Assembly (NCBI RefSeq): GCF_019649055.1
Contig: NW_026570221.1
Coordinates: forward strand, 744,001-808,000
Reading direction: 5' to 3'
DNA length: 64,000 bases
Source: Paramacrobiotus metropolitanus
Lineage: Eukaryota; Tardigrada; Eutardigrada; Parachela; Macrobiotidae
Part shown: positions 1-13,017 of the stretch, one piece after another
Layout: every line of letters begins with the position of its first letter
Numbering within the stretch: the stretch's first letter is position 1
The notes under the pieces: generated by a model
The model's database searches: none
The model's input: the letters and a program-made list of their open reading frames with translations, nothing else
What the model was told of the DNA's origin: nothing
Position numbers and translations under genes: made by a program

Positions 1-944
1 GTTAATTGTAATAATAAATAGATAACATAAAAAAAGTGATTTCTATCGTAAATGTACAGATAACGTTAACGCATATTTAGTGCGGAAGTTGCGCTATGAA
101 CAACTGCATATGGCCACCACACAATGCCTTACACAATTCCTGTTAAATATATAGGTAATTATATAGGACACAAGTTAATATTTTATAATTTTTATCGTTA
201 GAGTATGATTTCAATGGGTAACTGGCATGTACTAGCCATGCCGAATGAGTGTAAAGCGTAAATAGTATGGCATCCGCGCCGTGGTATGAAATAAGAAGTT
301 TGGCGTAGTCCGTGAAGTTTATTTGTCGCTGTGCTAATGCGATGGAAATTACGGGACAAACTTGTTTAGTCTTGTCCACCGAGTCCAACGCGGATGACAA
401 TAAAGTGTTTACCGATGACGACATGTTGCATACACGATGGAAGAGTGACAAGTGACATGTCCTGACCTAATGCACCCGATTAGCCGCGGCGCATGCAGCG
501 TGCACTGACCACGCCGCAATATCCGCCCGCAGCCTTCCTGCTACGACCGGCCACGGCACGCGCTGACCTCGCCGAGGCCGCTTCATTTATCTACGGAACA
601 ATCGCGACGATATCGACGTGTTTTTAATTAACCTAGGTTATACTATGGACTATACACGGAGCAGTAACAAGACCGGCTTGCCGCTGATTGCGCCGCACAT
701 AACTGCCAACATACACTGCACATCATGGCGCCCAACACGCTCTCTCGCCTTGCGCTTCAACATAATAACACAATTAATCAAAAAAAGAAAACACACTGTC
801 GCGTAAGAGAACAAGTTAACCGCTGACCGGCAGCGGTCGGCCCCGTCCGCACGACAGCCACGCACAGGATCCAAACAAACAACATCCGGTCCGGGAATGG
901 GGGGAAGAGTAGGGAAAACGGGGGCAGGGTGAGGGTGGTGGTGT
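1..944. other. Intergenic, no gene recognised
   Basis: Short open frames occur on both strands, but none has recognisable protein features or splice context. The stretch 460-600 is GC-rich and 870-944 is G-rich. The latter is the 3' flank of the minus-strand gene ending at 945. No RNA gene or clear repeat was seen. Confidence 0.5.
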
Positions 945-3426
945 TTAGCCGCTGTAGCTGGTGCCCGGGGAGGGTGAGGGCGAGTACGAGTAAGATGACG
1001 AAGGCGATGGCGAAGGGGACATGGGAGAGGGGGAGGGAGAGTAGGAATAAGAGGATGGCGAGGATGGCGAGGAGTAGGAGGTTCCTGGCGTGTAGGATCC
1101 GCCCGGAGTCGAGCCGCCCGGGGAATTGCTGCCCATGAACACCGGGTATATGGGGTAGGGGATGTAAACCACGGGGGCCACGGCGCTGCTGCCGCTGCTG
1201 GTGGTGGTGGTGGTGCTGCCGCAGTTGCTGAGGACGCTGGTCAGGGTCGAGGTCGACGAGAGCTGTAAATCGGAATATATATTATTCGGCTGTTCGACGG
1301 GGTTTCTTAGATTTCTTAGGTTTCTTAGATTTCTTAGGTTCTCTTACCACGCCGGTACGGGTGACGCGATAGATGGTGGAGCCGCAGAAGTAGACGAGAA
1401 TGTCCAGGCTCGATACGTAGGTCACCGCGCTGCAGTTGATGTAGGGGCTCGTGCCGATGACGCCGGGTGGGGTGATGCTGATGCCGCTGGTGGTGTTGCT
1501 GCCGCAGTTGAAGAGGTAGCCCAGTGGCAGACCCACCACGAACCCGTCACCGTCTGCAAGTAGAAAATTGTTGTTGTTTAGCGAGCAAAATGATTATGTA
1601 AAAACATTTTTAACATGAATTATTATGTGTTTGTAATACTGATATCATTTATTTGACTCGTGTGTGTTGCGGCTAAAATACTCACCAAGATGGTAGATAG
1701 TGGTGGAGCCGCCCACCCGGAAGGCCTGGTTGGGGGTACCACCCACACCAAGGTTGGTGTTGAGGTTGGGGCCGGAGCAACTGATAGAGCTGGTGCGGTA
1801 GCTGGTGGTGTAGTATTGGTCGTTCAGCTGTCAATTATACACGATACTCTTCATTCCGTTAGAAACAAACGAAATATGCACTGTTTACCGAGAAATGTGA
1901 GTATTTCACAATGTTACATCACCGTAATTTTTGAATTATTTCAGCATAATTGTATATACTGTATGCAGTAATTTGTATTAAGCGGATCATATACTTTATA
2001 TTTTCTTACTACATTTGTAAACTATGTCAATTAATTTATTTTATAATTTAGTTAGAATTAGTTTAATTTATTTTCGATGGACATACGTTGAAGAAGACGA
2101 CATCGCAGTTGCCGTTGACGGTGGCTTCCGAGAGGTCACGCGTCACACAACCGCCGCTGATGGCCGACAGCGCAATGGGTCCGGCACGCAGGGTCATGGC
2201 GCCGGTGCTGGAGACGTCGTACAGCCACACGTAGGCGCCGGATGCGATGTAGACGGTGCCGTTGCACAGCGTCCAGGCGGCGTCGATGCTGCCGGTACAG
2301 ACGTCGTTGGTGGAGGGCGTGGTCGTGCCCAGCTACACATATACCAGACGTTGGTTAATCAGGCAGAATGACCATCGTGCATATATATCGCTCTTGCGCC
2401 GTAATAATAATAGTAATAATAATAATAATGATAATAATTATAATATTTTGCAGCACAACGCGGCGCTTACATAGACGCAGCAGGTGGTTTCGAAGAAAGC
2501 CGGCGCAATGTTCAAGCAGTCGAAGGTGGGCGATTTAGTGTAGCCGTCGGGGCAGCGACCCGAGGGAATGGGGCGGCGGGAGAAGTAGTTCAGGTCGTAC
2601 GTTTCGATCAGCGGCAGATCCGGGTAGTTGCAGTAGTTGCGGTCGTCACCGCCGCAGGCGATCGGGTAGTTGGTCGGGATGGAGGCCACATTGTATGCTA
2701 AACAGGGACGAAATATTATACAATGTTTATTTAGCCATAGCCGGTTCACAGAACAAGCCGGCGCTGATGGACACTAATTAAAATATGATTCAATATTTAA
2801 ACACTGAAAAAAACAGCTAACATCAAAACGAAGTGATACGTTCAAGCCGGTCCATTTAATTATGGGCGGTTTTGAGACTCACTTAATTTCCGTAGTTGCT
2901 TGATTTTTCTCCGCCAAAAATGTACTTTAATGCTTAATCTGTTATCGAAAGAAATGGGCTTATGAAAATGCACATTATCTAGATAAAATTAAAAAGTGTT
3001 TGGCGAACTTTATTTAATGTGGAAATTACACGATAAAAATGTTGATATTTAATTTCTCAATATGTGCAAGGCGAGCTTCGCTCAACAAACATGATCAAAT
3101 GAAGAATTTGTCCCAATTAACATGGGAAGGGACCGTGCACACGATAAAATATTTCCGACGGTTAAAGAAAATGAATAAGAAAATTAATTTTATACCGTTT
3201 TTTTGCCGGTATTGTGCGGTTACTTACTGAAGTTGGCGAAACCGTTGAGGGAAAATATGGATAGCGGGATGGACTGACGGCCCTCGCGCCCGTTGGCGGC
3301 CGCCCCTTCGACCGCCTGCTCCGGCTCGGCGATCTCTTTGAGGTAGTTGTAGAAGGCGCGCGCGTCACTGGCCAGCGCTGTCCTGACTGTGCAGAGGAGG
3401 ACGAGGGAGAAAATTTTGAGTATCAT
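945..3426 (-). CDS. Secreted Cys-rich protein with Pro/Ser-rich tail (six exons)
   Basis: I do not recognise the family. Joining 3426-3228, 2697-2471, 2332-2087, 1827-1686, 1553-1348 and 1262-945 gives a 445-residue open frame; every junction is GT-AG and all phases agree. It starts with a hydrophobic signal peptide (MILKIFSLVLLC, residues 1-19). Exon 2 (residues 67-142) holds six cysteines and ends in a CC pair followed by VY, loosely like the modules of the neighbouring family. Exons 3-5 have paired cysteines and short stretches such as DAAWTLCNGTVYIASG and YFCGSTIYRV that resemble beta-propeller (hemopexin-like) blades, but this is only a resemblance. Exon 6 encodes a low-complexity tail of SPSPSP and SYSY repeats after YIPYPIYPVF. 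It is probably an extracellular or matrix protein. The intron structure is inferred from sequence alone. Confidence 0.75.
1302..1345. repeat. TTTCTTAG(G/A) minisatellite in intron
   Basis: About five near-perfect copies of a 9-base unit (tttcttagg / tttcttaga) fill half of the 85-bp intron 5 of the secreted-protein gene and abut its donor site. A longer array of the same motif occurs at 24.69-24.86 kb. Confidence 0.8.
2401..2435. repeat. (AAT)n microsatellite
   Basis: Interrupted TAA/AAT triplet run inside intron 2 (2333-2470) of the secreted-protein gene. Confidence 0.85.
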
Positions 3427-6400
3427 TGTGAAATATGGATTGGATCGACACAGAATCCGGATGTATCCAATCAGATCAATGGTAATCCCGGGCCCGGCCG
3501 AATGAACACCGGCTCCGCTGGCAGAACGGGACAGAATAGCGTGTTAATCCCTTAACGTATGGATCCTCTCCCTAGTGAAGCGTATGCGTGACCTTTCGAT
3601 GCAACAGGGCCGAAGCTTAAGAGCAAAGACGTACCTGTTGCTGCAGCACAAGAGCGCAGTCGTGAATCCGTCAATGAGAAGAATGATGAAATAAATAAAG
3701 CGGCGGAGACTCGAAGATGCGGCGCGTGTCTATCTATGTCTAATTGTGATGCGGCAATGGCGCTCTACATGACCTGATAAGCGGTACGCGTTACGCGGAA
3801 CAATTAACGCCGATCGCTGTATCAACACGCCCGCTTTGACAGATCGAATCTCCGGTGTATATGAATGTGTGTCTGTATATATTAGATTTTTCTATCAGAA
3901 TATAATGTATGCCCGGTAAGAGGAAATGCTGGCCAGTGTTTGATTGCTCATTAAGTAGTCAGCGGTGAGAATTGTCTGGAGGCCATCACGGCCTATAAAA
4001 CGAACATGCTGCTGTGTATGTGTGTACATGATGCGGCGATCAGCGAGAGCAGGAGACGGCAAAGATTAATGGCCAGTGTATGTCTAATGTAAGAGAAGAT
4101 GCGAGCGGAGGTTTGTAGGTAGCTAGTTCCTCCTTCCTTCCATCATGTTTCATCAGAGATGTATCGACGCTCATGCGCAGATGTAGGTAGCGATGCCGAC
4201 AAGTGATCCGTCGGACGCCGCACAGGGCACCGCATGTCACCTACTTTCGGTTTCTTCTTCTTGCGCGCCGGATATATGCAGTGCGCGCATGATTTCTATC
4301 TGCCGTCAAAATCAGGACTTGTCGGTGTTTATCGCGCTGCATATATACCGCCGATCCTTGCCACAACACTGTATATCATCGCCACAGCCGCTATGATATG
4401 CTGTTTACCGTTTGCATTGTGTGTTTACGTAACGCCCGCTTGTCAACCCGCGCTGGCCTGCTTACATGTGACACCGTCTAATTGGTGCAGCGTCGTCAGT
4501 GACGTACCAATACTCGCGCGCGCACAAAGTGGATATTTGCATGTTCACTCTCGCTGCTCATTCGGATCTAACCAGAGCACACACAGTCGCGCTGTCAGTG
4601 CATGTATGATCGACATAGGTTCATATACCGCTCGCATCTGCATGTACGTGGGATGCCCGGAGTGACCTTTACTGCTGACCGCGTATTTTGTCACGATTCG
4701 CCAGACACTGCGTCATCGTAAGGGAAAATGTCCAGCAGTTGGCTGTAGCGCCAAGTTGCGCAATCAGAACAGGTTACGGGCCGTTGTTCAGAAATTACCC
4801 GTTTCAATGTCAGTGCGCGTAGCGCAACATCACACATAAAGTGCTCTGTGTACAGAGCGCACCGCCTATTCTTTTCCCATTAAACTAAATATCCCAAAGC
4901 AATATTACAGCCGGCATTACGGTACTGAACATCCGTCAGAAAATCAAATTAATAGAACTGATATCAGCTGACCGATCCCGCTGTTTTACTCTTGGATCTC
5001 ACTTAAACATAGTAACCTGGTACATCAACCATAACTAGGCTTATCTGCTAAACGTTTTGCCAACACGCACTCTTAACGAATGCTTTTTACAGTACTGTTT
5101 TTTTAAAAATTACTAGTATATGTACACTTCTGAGATTTAACTGAGTTTAACTGAGATTGTCTTATTATAATTTAATAGAAACAGTGTATATATCTGTGTT
5201 GCTGAATCAATACAAGACGTCAAACGGTAACGAACGATTTCAAAAGATTACAATGCGAGCAGATGTAACAAAGTTATCGTTACATCTTAGAGCGATATTC
5301 TTCTGTTTTTTTCACGGAAAACGCATATAAATATGAAGACTAATTACTGTAATTTTAACATCGCGCTTTCATTCTACGATACTGTAATGTAATTTTAAAT
5401 GGTCATATGAATGCGTGCACGTGTAGAGCGTGAAAGAGGCCGGTCTACAATGAGCCTTTGGAGACATGTGTTTGCATTTGCATCTTCTGCATCCTGTTTT
5501 CGAAGTCCTAAGCGCTTCTTAAGAGCATCGTTATAATACTATGTATCTGCAAGTTTCTGAAAATCCCCAATTTTCTCCATACGAAGTATTCATTTTTGTC
5601 GCAGAAAGCTACTTTATTAATTTTTCAAACCACATGCGTTTCTGTAGTCAAATACACAGCCGTAAAAAATTCGTATAAACGTCGGTGTGAGATCACAATT
5701 CCTGTTGTGCACGTTCGGTTGGGGGAAAATGCGTGAACTGACGACTGCACGTAGGTTGGAAAAGGATCAAGGTCGCTAGTAAACTATGACTATGATTATA
5801 AGACGCGACAAACACCGGATCGTAGCGCAGCCAGATCGCCGGTCAAATTTTGTTAGAATATCGCCTACAAACGAATGAAGAACAGGAACGTAAAAATAAA
5901 ATGTCCGGTTTGCAACAGAACTGGACAACTTCCGATAAATGTACGCCGTCAGGTTGCGCTGAGGGTAAACTGGTCGGAACAGGTCACAACAACATGGGGA
6001 ACCGCTTAGACAACATTCATGCGCTTTATGAAACACTTTACACTACCACACCGAGCGGTTGAAATTGCTAAAATCGCCGGAATGCCCTGCGTTTTCTTGA
6101 ACATTATGTTAGACTGTAAAGTAAAATGGTTTCCGGAAGCATCTAGGTTTGCTTTTAAGAAAGTCGCTCCGCGCTTTCGGAATTAAATTAAATTAAAGTA
6201 CTATGGTTGGGACACAAACTTTACTGTACTATCTATCAGCTGATAAGGGATGCGCGGGTGCGCACGTCGTAATTATCGAATGCCGCATAACTTTCAATTG
6301 ACTTACACAGGCTGACACAACAGTTAAGCTAGAAACCAGCGTTTCACACCACCGTCTTCTTCATCTTCACCAGTATTACCGTAACATGCGGCGCATCGCG

Positions 6401-7072
6401 AATTCAAGGCAGTCGCAATACCTACACACGCCATGACTTCCGCATGAAGAACGCCCCAGAGGCACATCTTTAAATTACTGCGAAACGAAATACATGTCAA
6501 ATAACGCATACGACCAAGCAGTCATCTGTAACGTGGACGGCGTTCTCACCGGCAAACACTGCACTGACTGCCGAATTCCATTCTGAAGTAATTTGCGTAA
6601 ACCCGAAAGCCTTATTTTGCTCGCACACTGTTTTATCATACTACAATGTATTTTACCGACATTCGGTGTACCGTATAGATGCCAGTACGGAAACGTTACA
6701 TAATATATTAGTATGTTTCATGGTAAGGTTTTCCTAACAATATACTAGGGTGTTCTACTTTTCGTGACCTTTCGAAACCGCACGATCCGAATTAAGTTAT
6801 CACTGTTATAAACAGATTACGCGTACATATATTACAATTTGCATAATATTAAAATAAAAGGCATAACGGGAATTTAACAGAAAAAATCCGATGGGGGTAA
6901 GAAAAAACCACAGCTCGCTTGTCACAACGTGTATACAACAGAAACTTGAATGCTCAAAATGAAACACAAACGAGAACAAGAACGCTTTCATCCAGAAAAG
7001 TCATCCGCATCCGCCAATCCAATTAGGAAACAACAGGAACTAACCCTTCCTCATCTACATCTTCAGTTCCCC
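3427..7072. other. Intergenic region between two secreted-protein genes
   Basis: This holds the upstream region of the 945-3426 gene and the 3' flank of the 7073-12981 gene. Open frames, such as 4234-4665 plus, lack homology I can recognise and lie in GC-rich promoter-like DNA. Around 5960-6040 there is similarity to a block near 33.97 kb (both contain acaacattcat after a similar lead), so at least part is dispersed repeat. No RNA gene was seen. Confidence 0.5.
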
Positions 7073-10000
7073 TTAGAGCGCATTGATGGCCCGGCCCAGC
7101 TCGTTGACCGCCACCGCCGGTCCGCCGGTGTCCGTGAAGCAGCACCAGTGTCCCATCTTACACTGCGGCGACTTGGAGACCCGCTGGTTCTTGCAGCGCA
7201 CCCGCAGGTCGCGCGTCGGCATGCACAGGCCGTTGGTGATGTCCGGCTTGCTGTTGGGCGTGCACTGCGTCTCCCCGCTGGCCACTTCCGGGGTCGCGGG
7301 GACCTCGGCGGTCAGGACCGGCGGTGGTTGGGTGGCGGCCGGGGGTTCCACGATGACGTTGGACTCGGCGGGGTCGCTAAAGCAGCACCAGCTGCCCATG
7401 TCGCAGTCCATGGAGGGCGAGGCCTTCTGGTCCACGCAGCTGGAGCGCAGTTCCCGGATGGTCATGCACTTGCCGTCCTTCACGGCCGGGTTGGAGTTGG
7501 GCGAGCAGATCTTCACCGGCATCTGCACCGCCGCCACGATCACGGAGACGCCGTCCTTGTTGGGGGAGGACACGCTGACGGAGGCGCCGCCCTGGGCGGG
7601 CGGATTGACGTTGACGGAGACGGCGGGTTGGGAAGGGTTCGGGAGGTTGACGTTGGGTTGCTGCTGGTTGGGAGGGTTCCCGTTAGATTGTTGCTGGTTA
7701 GGGAGATTCACGGGAGCTTGGTTGTGGTTCTCCTCGCCTTGGGAAACGCTGACCGACACCTGCGGGGGGTTGACGTTCGGCTGCTGGTTCGGGAGGTTCA
7801 CCGGCGGCTGTTGGACGTTGACGGCGACCTGTGGAGGGCTAACGTTCTGTTGCTGCTGTTTATCGTTGGATGCCTGGTCGATGGTCACGGACACCTGGTT
7901 CTGGTTTCCGGATTGGGCGGAAGCCGATCCGGCGGCGCTGGCGCCCTGTCCCTGTCCGACACTGACGACCAACTGACCATTTCCGGTCGGGACCTGCACT
8001 TCCACCTTCTTGGAGACGTCCGAGGCGCCGTTCACCTGGTTGGCAGTGTCGCTGACCTTGCTGGCGTCACCGGCCGCGCTGTCCGCGCCGGCCACGTCAT
8101 CGTAGCAGCAGAAGCGGCCGAAGGAGCAGTCCTTGGAGACGGAAGCTTTCTTTTCGATACACTGGACACTGAGCTGGCGCATCGTCAGACAGATGCCGTT
8201 GTGGACGCTGGGGTTCTCGTTCGGAGTGCAACTGACCACTCCCGGAAGTTTGACATCGGTTCCGGAGCCTGTTCCCTGGTTTTTGTTCGCGTCAGAGCCG
8301 GCGCCGGAATCGTGGTTGTCGGGCGCCACCGCTTCCTTGTTGACGGTCTGGACGTCGGCGGGAACGATGGTCTGGACGGCCGGTTGCGGCGCTTGTGCCG
8401 GGGTCACGTTCTCCGGGAAGATGCAGCACCATTCCCGCGCCTGGCAGTCATCGGATTTGGCGGCGGCGCGGGCTTTGCATTCCTTGGCCAAACCGGATGT
8501 GGAGACGCACTGGCCAAGTTGGGCGCGGTTGCTGTTGGGGTGGCACTGTTTGATGGCGAAGGATTCCGCGGACGGTTGCGCTGCTTGTTGGGGTTGTTGA
8601 ACAGGCGGCTGTTGAATCGGTGGTTGCTGAATCGATGGCTGTTGAACCGGCGGCTGTGGCTGTTCCTGTTTGGTCTCCGTCGGGGCTTCCGACGCGGAGA
8701 AGCAGCACATTTCCCCGCTGGCGCATCCCGACGCCATCTTCGTCATACTGAGCGATCGGCATTCGGAGGACAGCTGGGATTTCTGGACACACTTGCCGGT
8801 CACCCCGGGGCGATTGGATGGTTGACAGCTGGCGCGGCTGCCGACTTGCTCGCGGTTGGGAGCCGGGCTGGCGGCGTACGGGGCATAGGTGGTGGTCACC
8901 GGCGCGGGTGTCGGGCCGCCTGATGGTGGCGATGGGGTTGGGCTGCCGGAGGGAGGTGCTGGTGTCGGGCTTCCGGAAGGCGGGGCTGGTGTTGGGCTGC
9001 CTGACGGCGGAGCCATAGTGGGACCGGGAGTAGGCCCCGGAGTTGGTCCGGGAGTAGGCGGCGGACCTGGAGTCGGACTTGGTGGTGCCGGAGTGGGACT
9101 TGGCGGAGCGGGTGTTGGGCTTCCGGAAGGAGGAGCCGGTGTCGGGCTTCCCGAGGTTGGTGCGGGAGTCGGGGTGGGACTTGGTGCCGGTCCTGGCCCG
9201 GGTGTTGGGCTAGGCGCCGGAGTTTGTCCGGGTGTAGGCGCTGGTGTCGGTCCGGGAGTAGGCGACGGGCCTGGAGTGGGACTTGGTGGAGCGGGTGTCG
9301 GGCTTGGTGGTGCCGGAGTCGGACTAGGTGGCGCGGGCGTTGGACTTGGAGGTGCCGGTGTGGGACTGGGCGTCGGTCCGGGTCCGGGTGCCTGCGTCGG
9401 GCTGGGGCTGGGTGTCGGTCCTGGTCCTGGTGCCGGTGTCGGGCTACCTGACGGCGGGGCCGGTGTGGGACCTCCGGAAGGCGGTGCGGGTGTCGGGCTA
9501 GGACTAGGCGTCGGCCCCGGTCCGGGTGCCGGTGTCGGCACATTCAGAAAACAACAGAACTGACCGTTAGCGCACTGATTGGACTTGGACATCTGTTTGC
9601 CGCGACAGTTAGTCGTCAGCATGTTTAGATTCCAGCACACGCCGTTTGTCACCGTGGGGTTGCTCAGCGGCGAGCAGGCACCGCCATTCATCGGGGTGGT
9701 GGTCACCGGACCCGGTGTCGTCGTCACCCCGCCAGCGGGAGGTGTCGAGCCGGATCCCCCGGACGCCGTAGACCCTCCGGGAGTCTGCGTGGTCCCTCCG
9801 GGCGCCGGTGTCGGGCCATTCCCGCCTCCTCCGGGGCTGGCGGTGGTTGCCGTTGACGGGACGTTAAAAAAGCAGCACTTTTGACTGGGTCCGCAGTCAG
9901 AGGACAGTGACAACTGCAGGGTCCGGCATTTTTGGGCGATTTGGGAGTCATTGACGCAGACGCCGTTCTTGACGGACGGTTGGGTGCGGGGCGAGCAGGC

Positions 10001-12981
10001 CTTGCCGGTCGGGAGGTAGGGCCCGCTAGTGGTACCGGTGCCGCTTCCACTGCCGCTTCCGCTGCCGTAGCCACCGCCCGTGGCGGTCCCGGTGTTGCTG
10101 CTGCTGCCATAGCTGCCACTCGTGCCGCTCCCGGTGCCGGTACCGTAGCCGCCCGAGGAGGCGGCGTTGTTGTTGTAGGCGTCGCTGTACACGTTGGAGG
10201 CGTCCGAGTCGAAGAAGGAGTCGTCTACGGAGGGCTCGTAGCTGGGGAACATAAACTCGATGTCCATCGGGCCAAAACCGTTGGGTGGTGCTGTGAATAG
10301 GACTTGTTAATTTTTATGTAAGGTTTCTTAAGTTGGTTTCTTAAGGGGATCCCTGTGAGATGAAAGTGGGTCTGGCAAAACATGAATAGGTTAAAAACAA
10401 CTGGAAGATCATTGTTTCCATTGTTCTGACTGCATGCGCAAAGGGTTTGGCTACACAATGGTGTACTGCGATCTTGTCTACGCTCTCTCTGGACAGAGCT
10501 ATTCAAGAAACAAAGGAAAAACTTTGAATTCAAAAGTCGAATGAGAAAGTTTTTTCAAATTAGATGTGATACACATCATTGGATGTGTTTTAGCCTAGAA
10601 AGCTTATATTCTCCAACATGCTAATAAAAAATGTTGTTAGTTTACAAAAAAATCGAGAAAAACACTTTTTGAAAAGTGTTTTTTTGAGTTTATTCAAACA
10701 TGCCTTATTGAACTATGGCAGTGTCTCGGTATATAAGATTTCTAGAAAATAACACATTATCTGATGCCCATTTGGAAAGTGTAGCAAGTTTTACAATGGA
10801 GTTATCGATTTTTAAAGCCATTTCACAAGTTTTTGGAAAACGGCAGCTGAATGAAAGGCTTGCTGACTGACCGGCAGCAATGTGTGGCAGAGCCGGTTAC
10901 CCAAGCCCGCGTTTTGCAGGATAGAGATCAGACAGAGCATAGCTAGAGAGGGAAGAATCAGCTTGGCTCCGGCCACAGGACAGCATGAGGCGTTCTGTTC
11001 TGCTGTCCAGGCCTATCTGCCATGCGGCTGGCCATGGCTAGCCGATAACATCATTGCACTTACTTCGCCTATGCTGACCCGGTCTTGTTTTTTTACTAAT
11101 AACTTATGATCGCAATACAATATATCCCATCGAGACATACTATTTGAAAGCCCGAAAAATTTCCTACAAGCTGATGTTAATATCGATAACCCATTTATAT
11201 GAATGTCATCTCATAGTGATCCCCTTAAGTGATGCGGCATTAAGGTAAAAATCGCTTCATCAATGAAGCTACCGACAAAATTGAAAAAAACTTTCTATGC
11301 GCTTTTGTTCCATAAAAAACTGCACAAAAAATTCATACGAGTAGCATGAGAATTTAATAAACAATATATATTTGATTAATAAAGACAATGGATATCTAAG
11401 AAAGATAAAAATATTTGTATAGAAAAAAGTCTATTAAATTTTACATTTTTTTTTAGATGAAAAACTATCTACAGTCTGAAGTTCGGTGCTCGATAAAACA
11501 TTCCGCAGCTCGATGCAACTATAAACTGTTTAAACTATAAACCTCAGTTGTTTTTCATTAGTGTCTATCAGCGCGGTCTCCTTGTTATGCTAGTTCGCTG
11601 TTGCCTGAATAAAAGTAAAATAAAGTGTTTTAAAACTACTCCGTTAGACTTTTTATATACAGATTCAATACGATTTTCCAGTTAATCTATTTTAGCAGAA
11701 AATCCCATAACAACGCCCATTAAAGCGTGGATGGTTGTTATGCAAGTTTTATAGAAGTCGATATTGCATAAATGCATTGATAATATTTTTGTCCTTCTGT
11801 ATACATACAACTTTAGCTAAATCCGCTTATTACGAAAACCATAATATTATTTTCATGAACATCAGTAAGTACTATAAATGCCGGTAATGCCAATCAGAGG
11901 AAAATGCTAAAAAACTGCGCAGTCTAACTCGTCACGGATCGAATAGCAATCCGTAGCGTTATTAGGGTTAACTACCCTGTCCATCACTTGTCAAGAAGAT
12001 GCAGCGTCTTTCGAAAGAGTCGGAAAAAAAGCTTTATGTAGAAAAACAGTCCGAAAACTACCGCATCGCTGTATCGATACATAGTGGCTAGAACGTTATT
12101 TCTTGAACTTACATGGCGGCCGCGGCATCTTCGGCATTTTGTTGGGGTCATTCTCGTAATTGCCAATGTTAGGCTGCGGCATCGGCCGGGGCGGTCGCGG
12201 CGGCACCGGCGGATTCGGCAGCGCTACAATCAGATGAAATGCACTTTGCAAACTTTATCAAATTATTCCGATATATATGTACATAAAGTTATAATACAGT
12301 AATTATGACAATCGTGTGCAATTCAACCGGAGACAAGAACTACAATGAATACTTTAAGAAACTTGATGCTAATTTTCCGGTTGGCTTCCTTTAAACCCTT
12401 TGAAAGGATAATAATTGAAATATAACAGCGCATTAACTGCCAATAAATTGACGTAAATAGTTGCAGTTATTCCAGATATAATCGTAGTTCTGCAGCAAAC
12501 ACTGAATATGATGCATTCGATTACCGGTATAATAATGTCAGTTCCGTATATTAGTGTTTACGAACACATTTGGCGAATAATCTTTAGGAAATTAAAATAA
12601 AATACATAAAAATGATTTTATTGCAAAATTGATTCTATCAAATACATGGACGCGCGAAATGTTTGGCCAAATATTCGGGAGCTGCCCGAAAGTCGGTGAG
12701 GTTAAAAAGAGACAGGATAACTGTCGACAACGGCAGACCGCAGACGTACCTATTTTCACCCGCTGTTGGGAATTTTGATTAATATCCATGGAGTTGAACA
12801 TGTAGTCGAAGTTGTCCTGATAGTTATCGTTACTGCTCGTCCCGTAGGCCGAGGAGGAGACGCTGTTGTAGGAGGAGCCCGGGGAGGAGTAGGCGCGGGC
12901 GCTCTTGCGCGCCTTGACGGCGGCGCAGACGCCCAGGGCGCAGGTCAGCAGGAGGAGCGTTGCGCACGCGCGCCCGCCCAT
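7073..12981 (-). CDS. Secreted multi-module six-Cys mucin-like protein (intact family member, three exons)
   Basis: The exons 12981-12750, 12223-12113 and 10290-7073 join in phase at GT-AG sites to a 1186-residue protein. Residues 1-21 ([20 protein letters not shown]) are a signal peptide. Exon 1 continues Ser/Tyr/Asn-rich and exon 2 is Pro-rich. Seven modules of pattern C-x(11,12)-C-x9-C-x10-C-x5-CC lie at residues 213-254, 320-361, 603-644, 697-737, 802-843, 1043-1084 and 1124-1165. Modules 2 and 3 are separated by about 240 residues of PTPAPPSP-type repeats, likely O-glycosylated. Modules 5 and 6 are separated by a Gln/Asn/Val-rich linker. The pattern with its final CC is CLIP-like in outline but spaced differently; I know no named match. 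Long open frames on the opposite strand are codon shadows. It probably belongs to an extracellular matrix, cuticle or gut lining (inference). A second in-frame ATG lies upstream at 13038, but paralogues support the MGG start. Confidence 0.88.
8890..9545 (-). repeat. Coding minisatellite for the Pro/Thr linker
   Basis: Repeats of 6-30 bp encode [16 protein letters not shown] and PTPGPGPTP units between modules 2 and 3 of the secreted protein. The region is open in several frames on both strands because of its codon periodicity. Its length is likely to vary between individuals. Confidence 0.85.
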
Positions 12982-13008
12982 GCTGGCGACGGGATGGTGT
13001 GGAGGGAA

Positions 13009-13017
13009 AGCGCGGGC
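13009..13017 (-). promoter_or_regulatory. GCCCGCGCT box upstream of the intact family member
   Basis: The sequence reads GCCCGCGCT on the minus strand, 28 bp before the ATG at 12981. The same box lies 30 bp before the ATG of four array copies, followed in each by GTCGCCA just before the start. It could be a core-promoter or 5' leader element. Confidence 0.6.

Noticed and set aside
4234-4665. 143-codon plus-strand frame with hydrophobic residues
   Set aside because: It does not begin with a convincing ATG, has scattered Cys and no domain, and lies in promoter-type DNA.
6950-8923. 657-codon plus-strand open frame
   Set aside because: It is antisense to the intact six-Cys gene, Gly/Arg/Val-rich in a way expected from reversed Cys/Gln/Pro codons, and has no domain. 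The minus frame has signal peptide, introns in phase and paralogues.
8889-9563. Gly/Val/Ala repeat protein on the plus strand
   Set aside because: It is the complement of the Pro/Thr coding minisatellite; periodic repeats keep several frames open.
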